From NCBI RefSeq assembly GCF_016907295.1, contig NZ_JAFBBR010000001.1:1860001-1924000 (forward strand): DNA of 64,000 bases, in the 5' to 3' direction. The notes beneath the pieces are model-generated. The model searched no databases and was not told the origin of the DNA. It worked only from the letters and a program-made list of their open reading frames with translations. A program made the translations under genes and the position numbers. This DNA comes from Microbacterium dextranolyticum (GTDB taxonomy: Bacteria; Actinomycetota; Actinomycetes; Actinomycetales; Microbacteriaceae). Positions 8,587 through 16,552 of this stretch are shown here, piece by piece (positions within the stretch are counted from its first letter, which is position 1; the number at the start of each line of letters is the position of its first letter).

Positions 8587-8900
8587 CGTACGCACTGCTC
8601 ACCATCCCCTTCCTGATCGTCACGGCCGTCATCACCGCGGCGACGCTCTCTCGCCCCGATGCGGGCCGGCGACTGCGCGCCTCGGCGGTCGCGGCGGTCG
8701 CACTCGTGTGTCTCACCGCCGTCTTCGACAACGTGATGATCGCGGTGGGGCTGTTCACCTACCCGGATCACCTGATCAGCGGCATCCGCATCGGCCTGGC
8801 GCCCATCGAGGACTTCTCCTATCCCATCGCCGCCGCGTTCCTGCTGCCGTCGCTGCGGTGCCTGCTCTCGCCGCGCATCCCCCGGGAGGACGGCGCATGA
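8583..8900 (+). CDS. crtYf: lycopene cyclase domain protein, second subunit (CrtYf type)
   Basis: A 105-residue membrane protein with three hydrophobic segments. The paralogous cyclase motif is PIEDFSYPIAAAFLLP (about residues 73-88), matching PVEEPVFLAF in its partner. Both subunits are expected to be needed for ring closure of the elongated C50 lycopene derivative. It is coupled to both neighbours by ATGA overlaps; GGGAGGA near its end serves as the ribosome-binding site for crtEb. Confidence 0.88.
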   Translation: MTYALLTIPFLIVTAVITAATLSRPDAGRRLRASAVAAVALVCLTAVFDNVMIAVGLFTYPDHLISGIRIGLAPIEDFSYPIAAAFLLPSLRCLLSPRIPREDGA

Positions 8901-9787
8901 GCGTGTCGTCGACGCGCGGCCCCGCTCTCGTGCGCCAACTGCTGCTGTCGTCGCGCCCCGTGAGCTGGATCAACACCGCCTACCCGTTTGCGGCGGCCTA
9001 CCTCCTCAGCGCACGACAGATCGATGCGGCACTCATCGTCGGCACGCTCTTCTTCCTCGTCCCCTACAACCTCGCGATGTACGGGATCAACGACGTGTTC
9101 GACTACGAGTCCGACCTCCGCAATCCGCGCAAGGGCGGTGCCCACGGGGCGGTGCTCGACCAGGGGCTGCACCGCATCACCCTGTGGGCGGCGGCGCTGA
9201 CCTGCCTGCCGTTCGTCGTCGCGCTGGTCGTTCTCGGCTCGCCGCTCTCGTGGCTGGTGCTCGCGGCGAGCCTGTTCTTCGTCGTGTTCTACTCGGCACC
9301 TCCGCTGCGGCTCAAAGAGCGTCCGGTGGCCGACTCGATCACCAGCAGCATCCACTTCTTCTCGCCTGCCGTGTACGGACTCGTCCTCGCGGGATCGGCG
9401 TGGACGTGGCCGCTGGTCGCGATCATCGTCGCGTTCTTCCTCTGGGGCGTCGCCTCGCACGCCTTCGGTGCAGTGCAGGATGTCGCCGCCGACAGGGATG
9501 CCGGCATCGCGTCCATCGCGACCGCCTTCGGGCCGGCGGCCACCGTGCGCGTCGCCCTCGTCGCCTACGCCCTGGCCGGGCTCGCGGTGCTGGGCTCCGC
9601 ATGGCCCGGCCCGCTCGCGGCTCTGCTGGTCGTGCCCTACCTCGCGACCGTGTGGCCGTTCCGACGCGTGTCGGATGCCACCGCCTCCACAGCCACGCGG
9701 GGGTGGGACCGGTTCCTCTGGCTCAATCAGTTCACGGGCTTCGCCGTCACGCTGCTGCTGATCTGGTGGTGGCTGCTCACGTCGTGA
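8897..9787 (+). CDS. crtEb: lycopene elongase, UbiA-family prenyltransferase (CrtEb)
   Basis: A 296-residue UbiA-superfamily integral membrane prenyltransferase with about eight hydrophobic segments. The first Asp-rich motif is NDVFDYESDLRNPRKGG and the second is QDVAADRDAGIASIATAFG. In C50 pathways this enzyme adds two C5 units to lycopene, giving flavuxanthin-type intermediates that the cyclase subunits close. It is the last gene of the crt unit and is followed by a strong hairpin. The end product is probably decaprenoxanthin or an isomer such as sarcinaxanthin. Confidence 0.92.
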   Translation: MSVSSTRGPALVRQLLLSSRPVSWINTAYPFAAAYLLSARQIDAALIVGTLFFLVPYNLAMYGINDVFDYESDLRNPRKGGAHGAVLDQGLHRITLWAAALTCLPFVVALVVLGSPLSWLVLAASLFFVVFYSAPPLRLKERPVADSITSSIHFFSPAVYGLVLAGSAWTWPLVAIIVAFFLWGVASHAFGAVQDVAADRDAGIASIATAFGPAATVRVALVAYALAGLAVLGSAWPGPLAALLVVPYLATVWPFRRVSDATASTATRGWDRFLWLNQFTGFAVTLLLIWWWLLTS

Positions 9788-9815
9788 GCCGTCACGGCTC
9801 GCGATCGCACCGCCG

Positions 9816-9853
9816 CACGGGCGGGCCCTCCGATCAGGAGGCACCCGCCCGTG
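9816..9853. terminator. bidirectional hairpin between crtEb and UPF0182 gene
   Basis: CACGGGCGGG (9816-9825) pairs with CCCGCCCGTG (9844-9853), and inside it CCTCC pairs with GGAGG around a GATCA loop. It lies in the 76-base gap between two convergent genes. Confidence 0.8.
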
Positions 9854-9863
9854 TCGGCGAGGA

Positions 9864-12767
9864 TCATCGCCCGGCGGCGCTCATCGTCAGCAGCTTCTGC
9901 ACCGCCGCCGTGAGACGGGCGTCCGCTTCGGCGAATGCCGACAGGTCTCCGCCCTTCAGGGCGGTGTCGCGGTCGGTCATGGCCTGCTGCGCATCCTTCA
10001 ACGCCGCCTGGAAGGCGACGTCGCCGCTCTCCGTGCTCCCGCCCGTACCGGGCTGGCCCGACGCGCTCGGGCTCGGCGTCGGCGCGACGTTGTTGTCGCC
10101 GGCACTCGCGCCGGCATCGCCGCCGAAGAGCGTGTCGAGGGCATCCTGCAGCGTGTCCTCGAAGGCGATCTTGTCACCGAACGCGACGAGCACCTTCTGC
10201 AGCGTCGGCAGCTTCGTGCCGCTCGAGGCCTGCACGAACACCGGCTGCACGTAGAGCAGACCACCACCGACGGGAAGCGTCAGCAGGTTTCCGTTGAGGA
10301 CCTCGGACTGGCCCTGCTTCAGGATGTTGATGAACGCCGACACGCTCGGCGCGGAGTTGAAGGAGTTCTGCACCTGACCCGGCCCGGGCACACTCACGTC
10401 GGCGCTGATCTCGAGCATCCGCAGCTTGCCGTAGTCCGGCGCCTTCTGCCCGGCCGACGCGCCCGCATCCGAGTCGACGGCGAGGTACCCCATCAGAACG
10501 TTCCGCGCACCGTCCCCGGTGGATGCGGGGATGAACGACGTGAACATCGAGAACGTCGGAGCGGGCTGTCCCGGCATCTTCATCGTCAGGTAGTACGGCG
10601 GCTGGAGCACGTCGTTGTTCGCCACCGGGTCGTTCGGCGTCTTCCACGCGTTGTCGCGGGCGTAGAACGATGCCGCGTCGTCGACGTGGTACGTGCCGAG
10701 CATCGCCCGCTGCACCTTGAACAGGTCCGTCGGGTAGCGCACGTGGCTCATGAGGTCGGCGCTCATCTCGGAGACCGGCTTCAACGTCGACGGGTAGACC
10801 TTCTGCCATGCCTGCAGCAGCGGGTCGGTCTCGTCCCATGCGTACAGGGTGACCTTGCCGTCGTACGCGTCGACGGTCGCCTTGACCGAGTTCCGCATGT
10901 AGTTGACGTCGTCGAGCGCGACGCGCGGCGCCGTGTTCGTCGTGTCGCTGATCGCGTTGCGCAGGCTCACGATCTGCGAGTACGGATAGTTGGCGCTCAG
11001 CGTGTAGCCGTCCACCACCCAAACGATCCGGCCGTCGACCACGGACGGATACGGGTCGTTGTCGACCTCGAGGTAGGGCGCGACCTTCTCGACGCGCTGC
11101 TTCGGGTTGCGGTCGTACAGGATCTGAGAGTCCGCGTTGATCGCGTCGGAGAACAGGATGTCGGTCGACTGGAACTTCAGCGAGTAGATCAGCCGGTTGA
11201 TGAGGTTGCCGATCTTCGGCCCCCCGTCGCCGGCGAAGGTCGTCTTGGTCTGCGCCGCTCCATCGGTGCCGCGCGGGTAGTCCAGCTCGATGTCGGCACC
11301 GCCCTGCGGGCCTCCGACGATGGAGTAAGGCGGCGAGGACTCACCGAAGTAGACGCGCGGCTCGTATTTTGTCGAGTCGGTGAGCTGTCCGGCGGTGGGG
11401 ATGCCGCGCTCGAGGAAGACCGGGTTGCCGTCCGCGGTGCGCTCGTTGCCCTTGGCGACGACGAGTCCGTAGCCGTGCGTGTAGACGAGCGTCGAGTTGT
11501 ACCAGGAATTCGCGTCGCCGAGCTGGGCGAGGTTCAGGTCGCGCACCGACACGACGGTGTCTTGGGACGTGCCGTTGATCTGGTACCGGTCGACGTCCAG
11601 CGGATCGGTGAACTGGTAGTACGAGCGGTACTGCTCGAGCTGCCGGACCGTGGGCGAGATGATCGCGGGATCCATGATGCGGATCGACGCGGTCGTCGCG
11701 GCATCCGACCGCAGCTGCCCCGGCTCGGCGTCGGTGGCGGCCTTGAAGTCGCTCTTCTCGAGGCCGCCGATCCCGAACGCGGTCTTCGTGGCGTCTATGT
11801 TCCGCTGGTAATAGGGGCTCTCCAGCGTCTCCTGGTTGGGTCGCACCTGGATGTTCGTCAGCACCCACGGGTAGGCGATCCCGACGACGAGCGACGACAC
11901 GATGAGAAGCCCCGTACCGATCAGCGGGAACCGCCAGCGGCCGATCACGGCGGTCACGAAGAAGAGGATGGCCACGATGATGGCGGCGATAGCGACGATC
12001 GTGAGGCCGGGGATCACGGCGCGGTCATCGACGTAGCTCGCGCCCGTGATGCGATCGCCCTGCTGGGTCAGCGTCTTGTAGCGGTCGAGCCAGATGCTCG
12101 CCGCCTGCACGAGCAGATAGAGACCGGCCACGACGGCCAGCTGGATGCGTGCGGCCTTCGAGATGCGCATCTCGCGCTGCCCGATACGCACCGAGCCGTA
12201 GAGGTAGGACACCAGGACGGTCACGAACAGGCACACCAGCAGCACCGCGGAGAGGAACCCCAGCAGCGCGGAGAGGAAGGGCACCGAGAACAGATAGAAG
12301 CCGATGTCCATCTGGAACTGCGGGTCGGTCGTGCCGGTGTCGACACGGTTCGCCCACAGCCACACGGTCTCCCACTGGGCCGCGGCGGCGAACCCGCCGA
12401 AGACGCCGAAGAAGATCGGGATCCCCCACATGCCGAGACGGCGCAGCGGCTCGACGACCTCCTGGTAGTGATCGAGCTGCGAGCTCAGACGGGCGTACAC
12501 CGGGCGCAGCCGGTACGCCAGCTGGATCGCTGCGAACACCGGCGCCGCCATCAGCGCGAAGCCGGTGACGAACATGACGACGCGCGCCGTCCATTGCGTC
12601 ACGAGCACCTGGTCGAAACCGAGCTGGGCGTACCACAGCCAATCCGCGTACAGGCTCGCGAAGACGAAGAACGACACCACGATCACCGCGATGATCGCAA
12701 GGGTGATGCCGATCGCGCGGCGGAACGGACTGGGCGTGGCCTGGTTCGGCGCTGAGGTCGTGGTCAC
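9864..12767 (-). CDS. UPF0182 family large integral membrane protein
   Basis: A 967-residue protein of the actinobacterial UPF0182 family (M. tuberculosis Rv3193c type). About seven membrane segments fill the first ~320 residues, starting with the segment at IGITLAIIAVIVVSFF. A large, probably extracytoplasmic domain follows, with conserved-looking stretches PYYQRNIDATKTAFG and YTHGYGLVVAKGN. The last ~80 residues are a Gly/Ser/Pro linker plus a helical tail. Function is unknown. It lies next to a membrane Lon/PDZ protease gene on the same strand, as in mycobacteria. The GTG at 12767 is preceded by TAGGAT and six bases, so the mRNA is probably leaderless. Confidence 0.92.
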   Translation of the reverse strand: MTTTSAPNQATPSPFRRAIGITLAIIAVIVVSFFVFASLYADWLWYAQLGFDQVLVTQWTARVVMFVTGFALMAAPVFAAIQLAYRLRPVYARLSSQLDHYQEVVEPLRRLGMWGIPIFFGVFGGFAAAAQWETVWLWANRVDTGTTDPQFQMDIGFYLFSVPFLSALLGFLSAVLLVCLFVTVLVSYLYGSVRIGQREMRISKAARIQLAVVAGLYLLVQAASIWLDRYKTLTQQGDRITGASYVDDRAVIPGLTIVAIAAIIVAILFFVTAVIGRWRFPLIGTGLLIVSSLVVGIAYPWVLTNIQVRPNQETLESPYYQRNIDATKTAFGIGGLEKSDFKAATDAEPGQLRSDAATTASIRIMDPAIISPTVRQLEQYRSYYQFTDPLDVDRYQINGTSQDTVVSVRDLNLAQLGDANSWYNSTLVYTHGYGLVVAKGNERTADGNPVFLERGIPTAGQLTDSTKYEPRVYFGESSPPYSIVGGPQGGADIELDYPRGTDGAAQTKTTFAGDGGPKIGNLINRLIYSLKFQSTDILFSDAINADSQILYDRNPKQRVEKVAPYLEVDNDPYPSVVDGRIVWVVDGYTLSANYPYSQIVSLRNAISDTTNTAPRVALDDVNYMRNSVKATVDAYDGKVTLYAWDETDPLLQAWQKVYPSTLKPVSEMSADLMSHVRYPTDLFKVQRAMLGTYHVDDAASFYARDNAWKTPNDPVANNDVLQPPYYLTMKMPGQPAPTFSMFTSFIPASTGDGARNVLMGYLAVDSDAGASAGQKAPDYGKLRMLEISADVSVPGPGQVQNSFNSAPSVSAFINILKQGQSEVLNGNLLTLPVGGGLLYVQPVFVQASSGTKLPTLQKVLVAFGDKIAFEDTLQDALDTLFGGDAGASAGDNNVAPTPSPSASGQPGTGGSTESGDVAFQAALKDAQQAMTDRDTALKGGDLSAFAEADARLTAAVQKLLTMSAAGR

Positions 12768-12773
12768 TCCTCC

Positions 12774-12779
12774 ATCCTA
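12774..12779 (-). promoter_or_regulatory. -10 hexamer TAGGAT, leaderless start of UPF0182 gene
   Basis: TAGGAT ends six bases before GTG 12767. The intervening GGAGGA is too close to the GTG to act as a normal Shine-Dalgarno site. Confidence 0.5.
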
Positions 12780-12896
12780 GGCGGGCGGTTCTGGGAGCGG
12801 CCCGGACACCCGGTGTCGCCGCCGCAGGTAGCGGCGAATTCCCAGCGCAGTGTCATCCACCCGAGACGAGGGCGCGCCGGTGCGGCGGGCGAGCTC

Positions 12897-14015
12897 TCAG
12901 GAGCACGTGGGAAGCGCGTCGAGGTCGCCCCCGCCCCGGATCGCGGAGAGGACGGCGAGCGAATCGTCCAGCGTCCGCACCGAGAACACGCGCAGGCCCG
13001 ACGGAACATGTCCGACGACCTCGTTGCAGTTCGCGGCGGGCGCGAGGAACCACCGCGCACCGGCGCCGACCGCACCGAACATCTTCTGCCGGATGCCGCC
13101 GATGGGCCCCACCGTGCCCGACGCGTCGATCGTCCCGGTCCCCGCGACCTGTTCGCCGCCGTTGAGGGCGCCGTCGCTGAGCGTGTCCATGATCCCGAGG
13201 GCGAACATCATGCCGGCGCTCGGGCCGCCGACGTTGTTGAGCTGGATCGTGACGTCGATCGGGAAGTCGTAGTCGTGCAGCGTCGACACGCCGATGAGCC
13301 ACACGGTGCGACCGTCGACCGTCGACGATGTCGGCGTGACCGTCTCGGTGAGCGTCTGACCCGAGCGCTCGATCGTGAGTTCGACCGGTGCGCCGGCTGC
13401 CGCGTTGATGATGCTGCGCAGCTGATCGGTGTCAGTGAGGGCGGTGCCGTCGGCGGCGCGGATGATGTCGTCCTTCTGCAGGACGCCCTGCGCCGGGGAA
13501 CCGTCGGTCAATCCGTAGACCCGCACCATCGGCTTGACGTCGTACCCGAGCTTCGTCAGCGCCGCCGCCGTCGCCTCTTTCTGGGAGTCGACCATCATGA
13601 CCGCGCTCTCCTGATTGCGCTGCTCGGTGGTCTGCCCGGCAGGGAAGACGTCGTCGAGGGGCACGACGGCCTTGGCGGGATCGAACCACGCCAGTGCGAG
13701 CTCGAGCCACGACGGGGTGCGCTCACGCGAGCCCACAACCTGGACGGTCAGCAGGTCCAGCGAACCGGACGTCGGATAGGTCGGAGCCCCGGATACCGAG
13801 ATCAACGGCGTCTGCGCCCCGTCCGATCCGGTCGTCGAACCGAGCGTGTTGAACACCGGACCCGGCTGCTGGACGACGAAGGACGTCGGCAGGACCGTCA
13901 GCGCGAGCAGGGAGAACAGGGCGACCGTGAGCGCCCAGATGCCGATCGTCACCGAGCGGGAACGTCGAGGCCGGGGCGCGGGCATGATCGTCGTGCCCTC
14001 GTCGAACAGTGCCAC
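12897..14015 (-). CDS. membrane-anchored PDZ/Lon-type serine protease (YlbL-like)
   Basis: A 372-residue protein with one N-terminal membrane segment (about residues 22-46), a PDZ domain (about 160-225; GLTDGSPAQGVLQKDDIIRA) and a C-terminal Lon-like proteolytic domain. The Ser-Lys dyad is visible: S266 in NNVGGPSAGMMF and K311 in GGIRQKMFGA. The extracytoplasmic protease resembles M. tuberculosis Rv3194c and Bacillus YlbL. It lies between the UPF0182 gene (same strand) and the divergent DUF2342 gene. The GTG at 14015 has GGAAAGG upstream; a later in-frame ATG at 13985 would still keep the membrane anchor. Confidence 0.92.
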   Translation of the reverse strand: MALFDEGTTIMPAPRPRRSRSVTIGIWALTVALFSLLALTVLPTSFVVQQPGPVFNTLGSTTGSDGAQTPLISVSGAPTYPTSGSLDLLTVQVVGSRERTPSWLELALAWFDPAKAVVPLDDVFPAGQTTEQRNQESAVMMVDSQKEATAAALTKLGYDVKPMVRVYGLTDGSPAQGVLQKDDIIRAADGTALTDTDQLRSIINAAAGAPVELTIERSGQTLTETVTPTSSTVDGRTVWLIGVSTLHDYDFPIDVTIQLNNVGGPSAGMMFALGIMDTLSDGALNGGEQVAGTGTIDASGTVGPIGGIRQKMFGAVGAGARWFLAPAANCNEVVGHVPSGLRVFSVRTLDDSLAVLSAIRGGGDLDALPTCS

Positions 14016-14150
14016 GGGAGCCCTTTCCGGCCGGTCGTTCGCGATCGGCGTACAGACGGCCCCCTCACCGCGAGCGCGGGACGCGCCGCGGCGGAGACCG
14101 TGCGACTAGCGTAGATCGAGACGATTTCCGCCTGCTGAAAGGCGCCTGAC

Positions 14151-15581
14151 ATGGCTGACGACGACAACGCGGACCGCTTCGGCGGCGAGGACTTCCCAGA
14201 GCTGCTGCGCCGACTGCTCGGCGGGGCGGACGGAGCGGAGTTCGACCCCGCCCAGCTGGAGGGTCTCGCCCGCATGGGCGTCGACCCGGCGATGCTGCAG
14301 CAGATCATGGGGCAGATGCAGCAGGCCTTCGGCCAGGCCGGGAACGCCGCGGACGGCATCGACTGGAGCGCGGCCAAGACGCAGGCCCTGCACCTGTCGA
14401 ACAAGGACGGTGCGAGCATCTCCAGCGGCGACCGCACCGAGTTCGAGCAGGCGTTCGCTCTGGCGACCCTGTGGCTGAGCGAGGCCACCACCATCTCGGA
14501 CCTCGCCACCCCGCCGATGGCCATGACCCGCGGCCAGTGGGTCGAGCAGACGCTTCCGGTGTGGCAGGAGCTCGCCGAACCGGTCGCCGATTCGATCGCG
14601 GGCGCGCTCACCTCGGTCATCGACGAACAGACCCCCGACGACATGAAACAGCTCGTCGCCGGCGCCGGCGCGTTCATGCGCCGCGTGGGCGGGTCGCTGT
14701 TCGCCGCGCAATTGGGCGGCGTCGTCGGCCGACTGTCGCTCGAGGTCGTCTCGGGCGGCGACGTCGGCATTCCGGTCATGCCGGACGGCGTGGCCGCCAT
14801 CCTCCCCCAGAACTTCGCCGACTTCGGGCGCGACCTCGATGTCACGGATGACCAGCTGGCCCTGTACCTCGCCACTCGCGAGCTGGCCCACGCCCGCCTC
14901 TTCCGCCATGCCCGCTGGCTCCGGCTGCACGTGATCTCCCAGGTGACCGAGTTCGCCCGCGGCATCCACGTCGACCGCGACGCGCTCGAGGACCTCGCAT
15001 CGCGGTTCGATCCGTCATCGCCCGAGGAACTGCGCTCCGCCCTCGAATCCGGCGCCCTGCTGCCGCAGCGCACGCCGGCCCAGGATGCGGCGCTCGCGCG
15101 CCTGGAGAACCTGCTCGCCACGATCGAGGGCTGGGTGGACGTCGTCACGGCCGATGCCACCGCCCGCCTTCCCGAAGCCGCGAAGATCGCCGAAGCGGTG
15201 CGCCGGCGCCGGGCGGTCGGCGGGCCGGCTGAGCAGGCGATGGCATCCCTCGTGGGCCTGGAACTGCGGCCCCGGCGCCTGCGCGAGGCGGCGGCGATGT
15301 GGCGCGCGGTAACGGATGCCGTGGGTGCCGCCGAACGCGACGGGCTGTGGGACTACCCCGACCTCATGCCCGAGGCCTCGGACATCGACGATCCGCAGGC
15401 GCTCATCGCACGGCTGCGGGCGCGCGCCGCGGGCGAGGCTCCGCCGCGTGACGCGTTCGACGAGGCGCTCGACGAGTTGCTCGCTCAGGCCGCGTCGGAG
15501 GACGGCGGCGACACGTCCGGCCGAGGAACGGGCGACGACTCCGGCGATTCGACAGGACCGGAGGGCCCCCGACCGGTCTGA
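14151..15581 (+). CDS. DUF2342 zinc-dependent metalloprotease-like protein
   Basis: A 476-residue protein of the DUF2342 'zincin' family (M. tuberculosis Rv3195 type). The region corresponding to a zincin active site reads ATRELAHARLFRHARWLR (about residues 243-260); the usual HExxH is replaced by a RELAH form, which is how this family normally looks. Surrounding segments are helical. The C-terminus ends in an acidic, Gly/Ser-rich low-complexity tail. The start has GAAAGG about nine bases upstream. It is divergent from the PDZ/Lon protease. Whether it is a working protease is not established by sequence. Confidence 0.88.
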   Translation: MADDDNADRFGGEDFPELLRRLLGGADGAEFDPAQLEGLARMGVDPAMLQQIMGQMQQAFGQAGNAADGIDWSAAKTQALHLSNKDGASISSGDRTEFEQAFALATLWLSEATTISDLATPPMAMTRGQWVEQTLPVWQELAEPVADSIAGALTSVIDEQTPDDMKQLVAGAGAFMRRVGGSLFAAQLGGVVGRLSLEVVSGGDVGIPVMPDGVAAILPQNFADFGRDLDVTDDQLALYLATRELAHARLFRHARWLRLHVISQVTEFARGIHVDRDALEDLASRFDPSSPEELRSALESGALLPQRTPAQDAALARLENLLATIEGWVDVVTADATARLPEAAKIAEAVRRRRAVGGPAEQAMASLVGLELRPRRLREAAAMWRAVTDAVGAAERDGLWDYPDLMPEASDIDDPQALIARLRARAAGEAPPRDAFDEALDELLAQAASEDGGDTSGRGTGDDSGDSTGPEGPRPV

Positions 15582-15650
15582 GACGGGGCCGGTCCGCGGC
15601 GGATCCGAGGCGGGGCTGTGGACAGACGGCGCGCAGCGACAGGCATCACG

Positions 15651-15679
15651 CGACAATCGGCGGCATGCTCCGATTGTCG
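15651..15679. repeat. perfect 10-bp inverted repeat with start codon in its loop
   Basis: CGACAATCGG (15651-15660) and CCGATTGTCG (15670-15679) flank a nine-base loop that contains the ATG at 15665. The left arm includes GACAAT, a -10-like hexamer seven bases before the ATG. It could be an operator dimer site or an mRNA hairpin presenting the start codon. Confidence 0.75.
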
Positions 15680-16552
15680 CCCTCACGCCCCGTCCTCTGG
15701 CGCACGGAGACGAGCCTGCAGCTCGGGATCGACGACGCGGTACTCATCGACGATGTCGCTCCGTGGCAGGAGCGACTCTTCGACGCGCTGCGACGCGGCA
15801 TCCCGGACGCGATGCTCGTACCGTTGGCACTCACCCTCGGCGCCCGCGCGAGCGATGCCGATCGCTTCGTCGAGCAGATCGCCGCAGCCCTGGTCTCCGC
15901 GCCGGCCGGAGCGCTCGCCGTACGAGCCGAGCTCCCCGCCGGCATCTCCTTCTCCGAGGCCGACGCCCTCGCCCGCGGGTGGCGGGCCGCCGGGCTCGAG
16001 CCGGCGGTGACGCGCTGGGCGGACGACGAACCCGACCCCGGCATCCCCGTGATCGTCGTCGCCGACGGGGCGATCGACCCGCGACGCGCGGCACGTCTCA
16101 TGGCGGGTGACACGGTGCACCTGCCGATCGTGCTCGAAGGCGACCACGCGCAAGTGGGTCCGATCGTCGTCCCGGGTCTCACGCCGTGCCTGTCGTGTCT
16201 GCACGCCCACCGCGCCGCGGCGGATCCGTCGTGGCCGGTCCTCGCCGCGCAGCTGATCGCCCGGGACCGCACCGAGAGCGACCTCGGACTCGTGCTCGAA
16301 GCCGCCGTTCTGAGCGGGCGGCTCCTGCGCGCCGGAACGGGAGCGACGCCCGCAATCGATGCCGCGCCGGCCGTTTCGGTCCGTCTCAGCGGCGTCGACG
16401 CGCGGAGGACCTGGCGGACGCATCGCCCGCACGCAGCGTGCCTGTGCCGATCTCCTGGAGGAATCGCGACGGCTGACGCGGACGCGACGCGCCGCTCCCC
16501 GATCCGCTCTGCTCCGCCCACGACACCGACAGCGTTCGCCCGGCCCGCGTGA
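15665..16552 (+). CDS. ThiF/TOMM cyclodehydratase-like protein (Rv3196-like position)
   Basis: A 295-residue protein resembling the leader-peptide-binding/E1-like part of thiazole/oxazole cyclodehydratases. A zinc tetracysteine site is visible: TPCLSC (C175, C178) and AACLC (C259, C261), with LHAHRAAADPSWPVLAAQLI after the first pair, as in that family. No YcaO partner, dehydrogenase or precursor peptide is nearby, so it is not part of a normal RiPP cluster. In M. tuberculosis an uncharacterised gene occupies the same place beside the DUF2342 gene. Its last ~55 codons overlap the 3' end of the convergent helicase gene. No Shine-Dalgarno site is evident at the ATG. Function is unknown. Confidence 0.75.
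   Translation: MLRLSPSRPVLWRTETSLQLGIDDAVLIDDVAPWQERLFDALRRGIPDAMLVPLALTLGARASDADRFVEQIAAALVSAPAGALAVRAELPAGISFSEADALARGWRAAGLEPAVTRWADDEPDPGIPVIVVADGAIDPRRAARLMAGDTVHLPIVLEGDHAQVGPIVVPGLTPCLSCLHAHRAAADPSWPVLAAQLIARDRTESDLGLVLEAAVLSGRLLRAGTGATPAIDAAPAVSVRLSGVDARRTWRTHRPHAACLCRSPGGIATADADATRRSPIRSAPPTTPTAFARPA

Noticed and set aside
15665..16552. A thiazole/oxazole RiPP gene cluster
   Set aside because: Only a ThiF/cyclodehydratase-like protein is present. There is no YcaO, dehydrogenase, precursor peptide or transporter in the neighbourhood.
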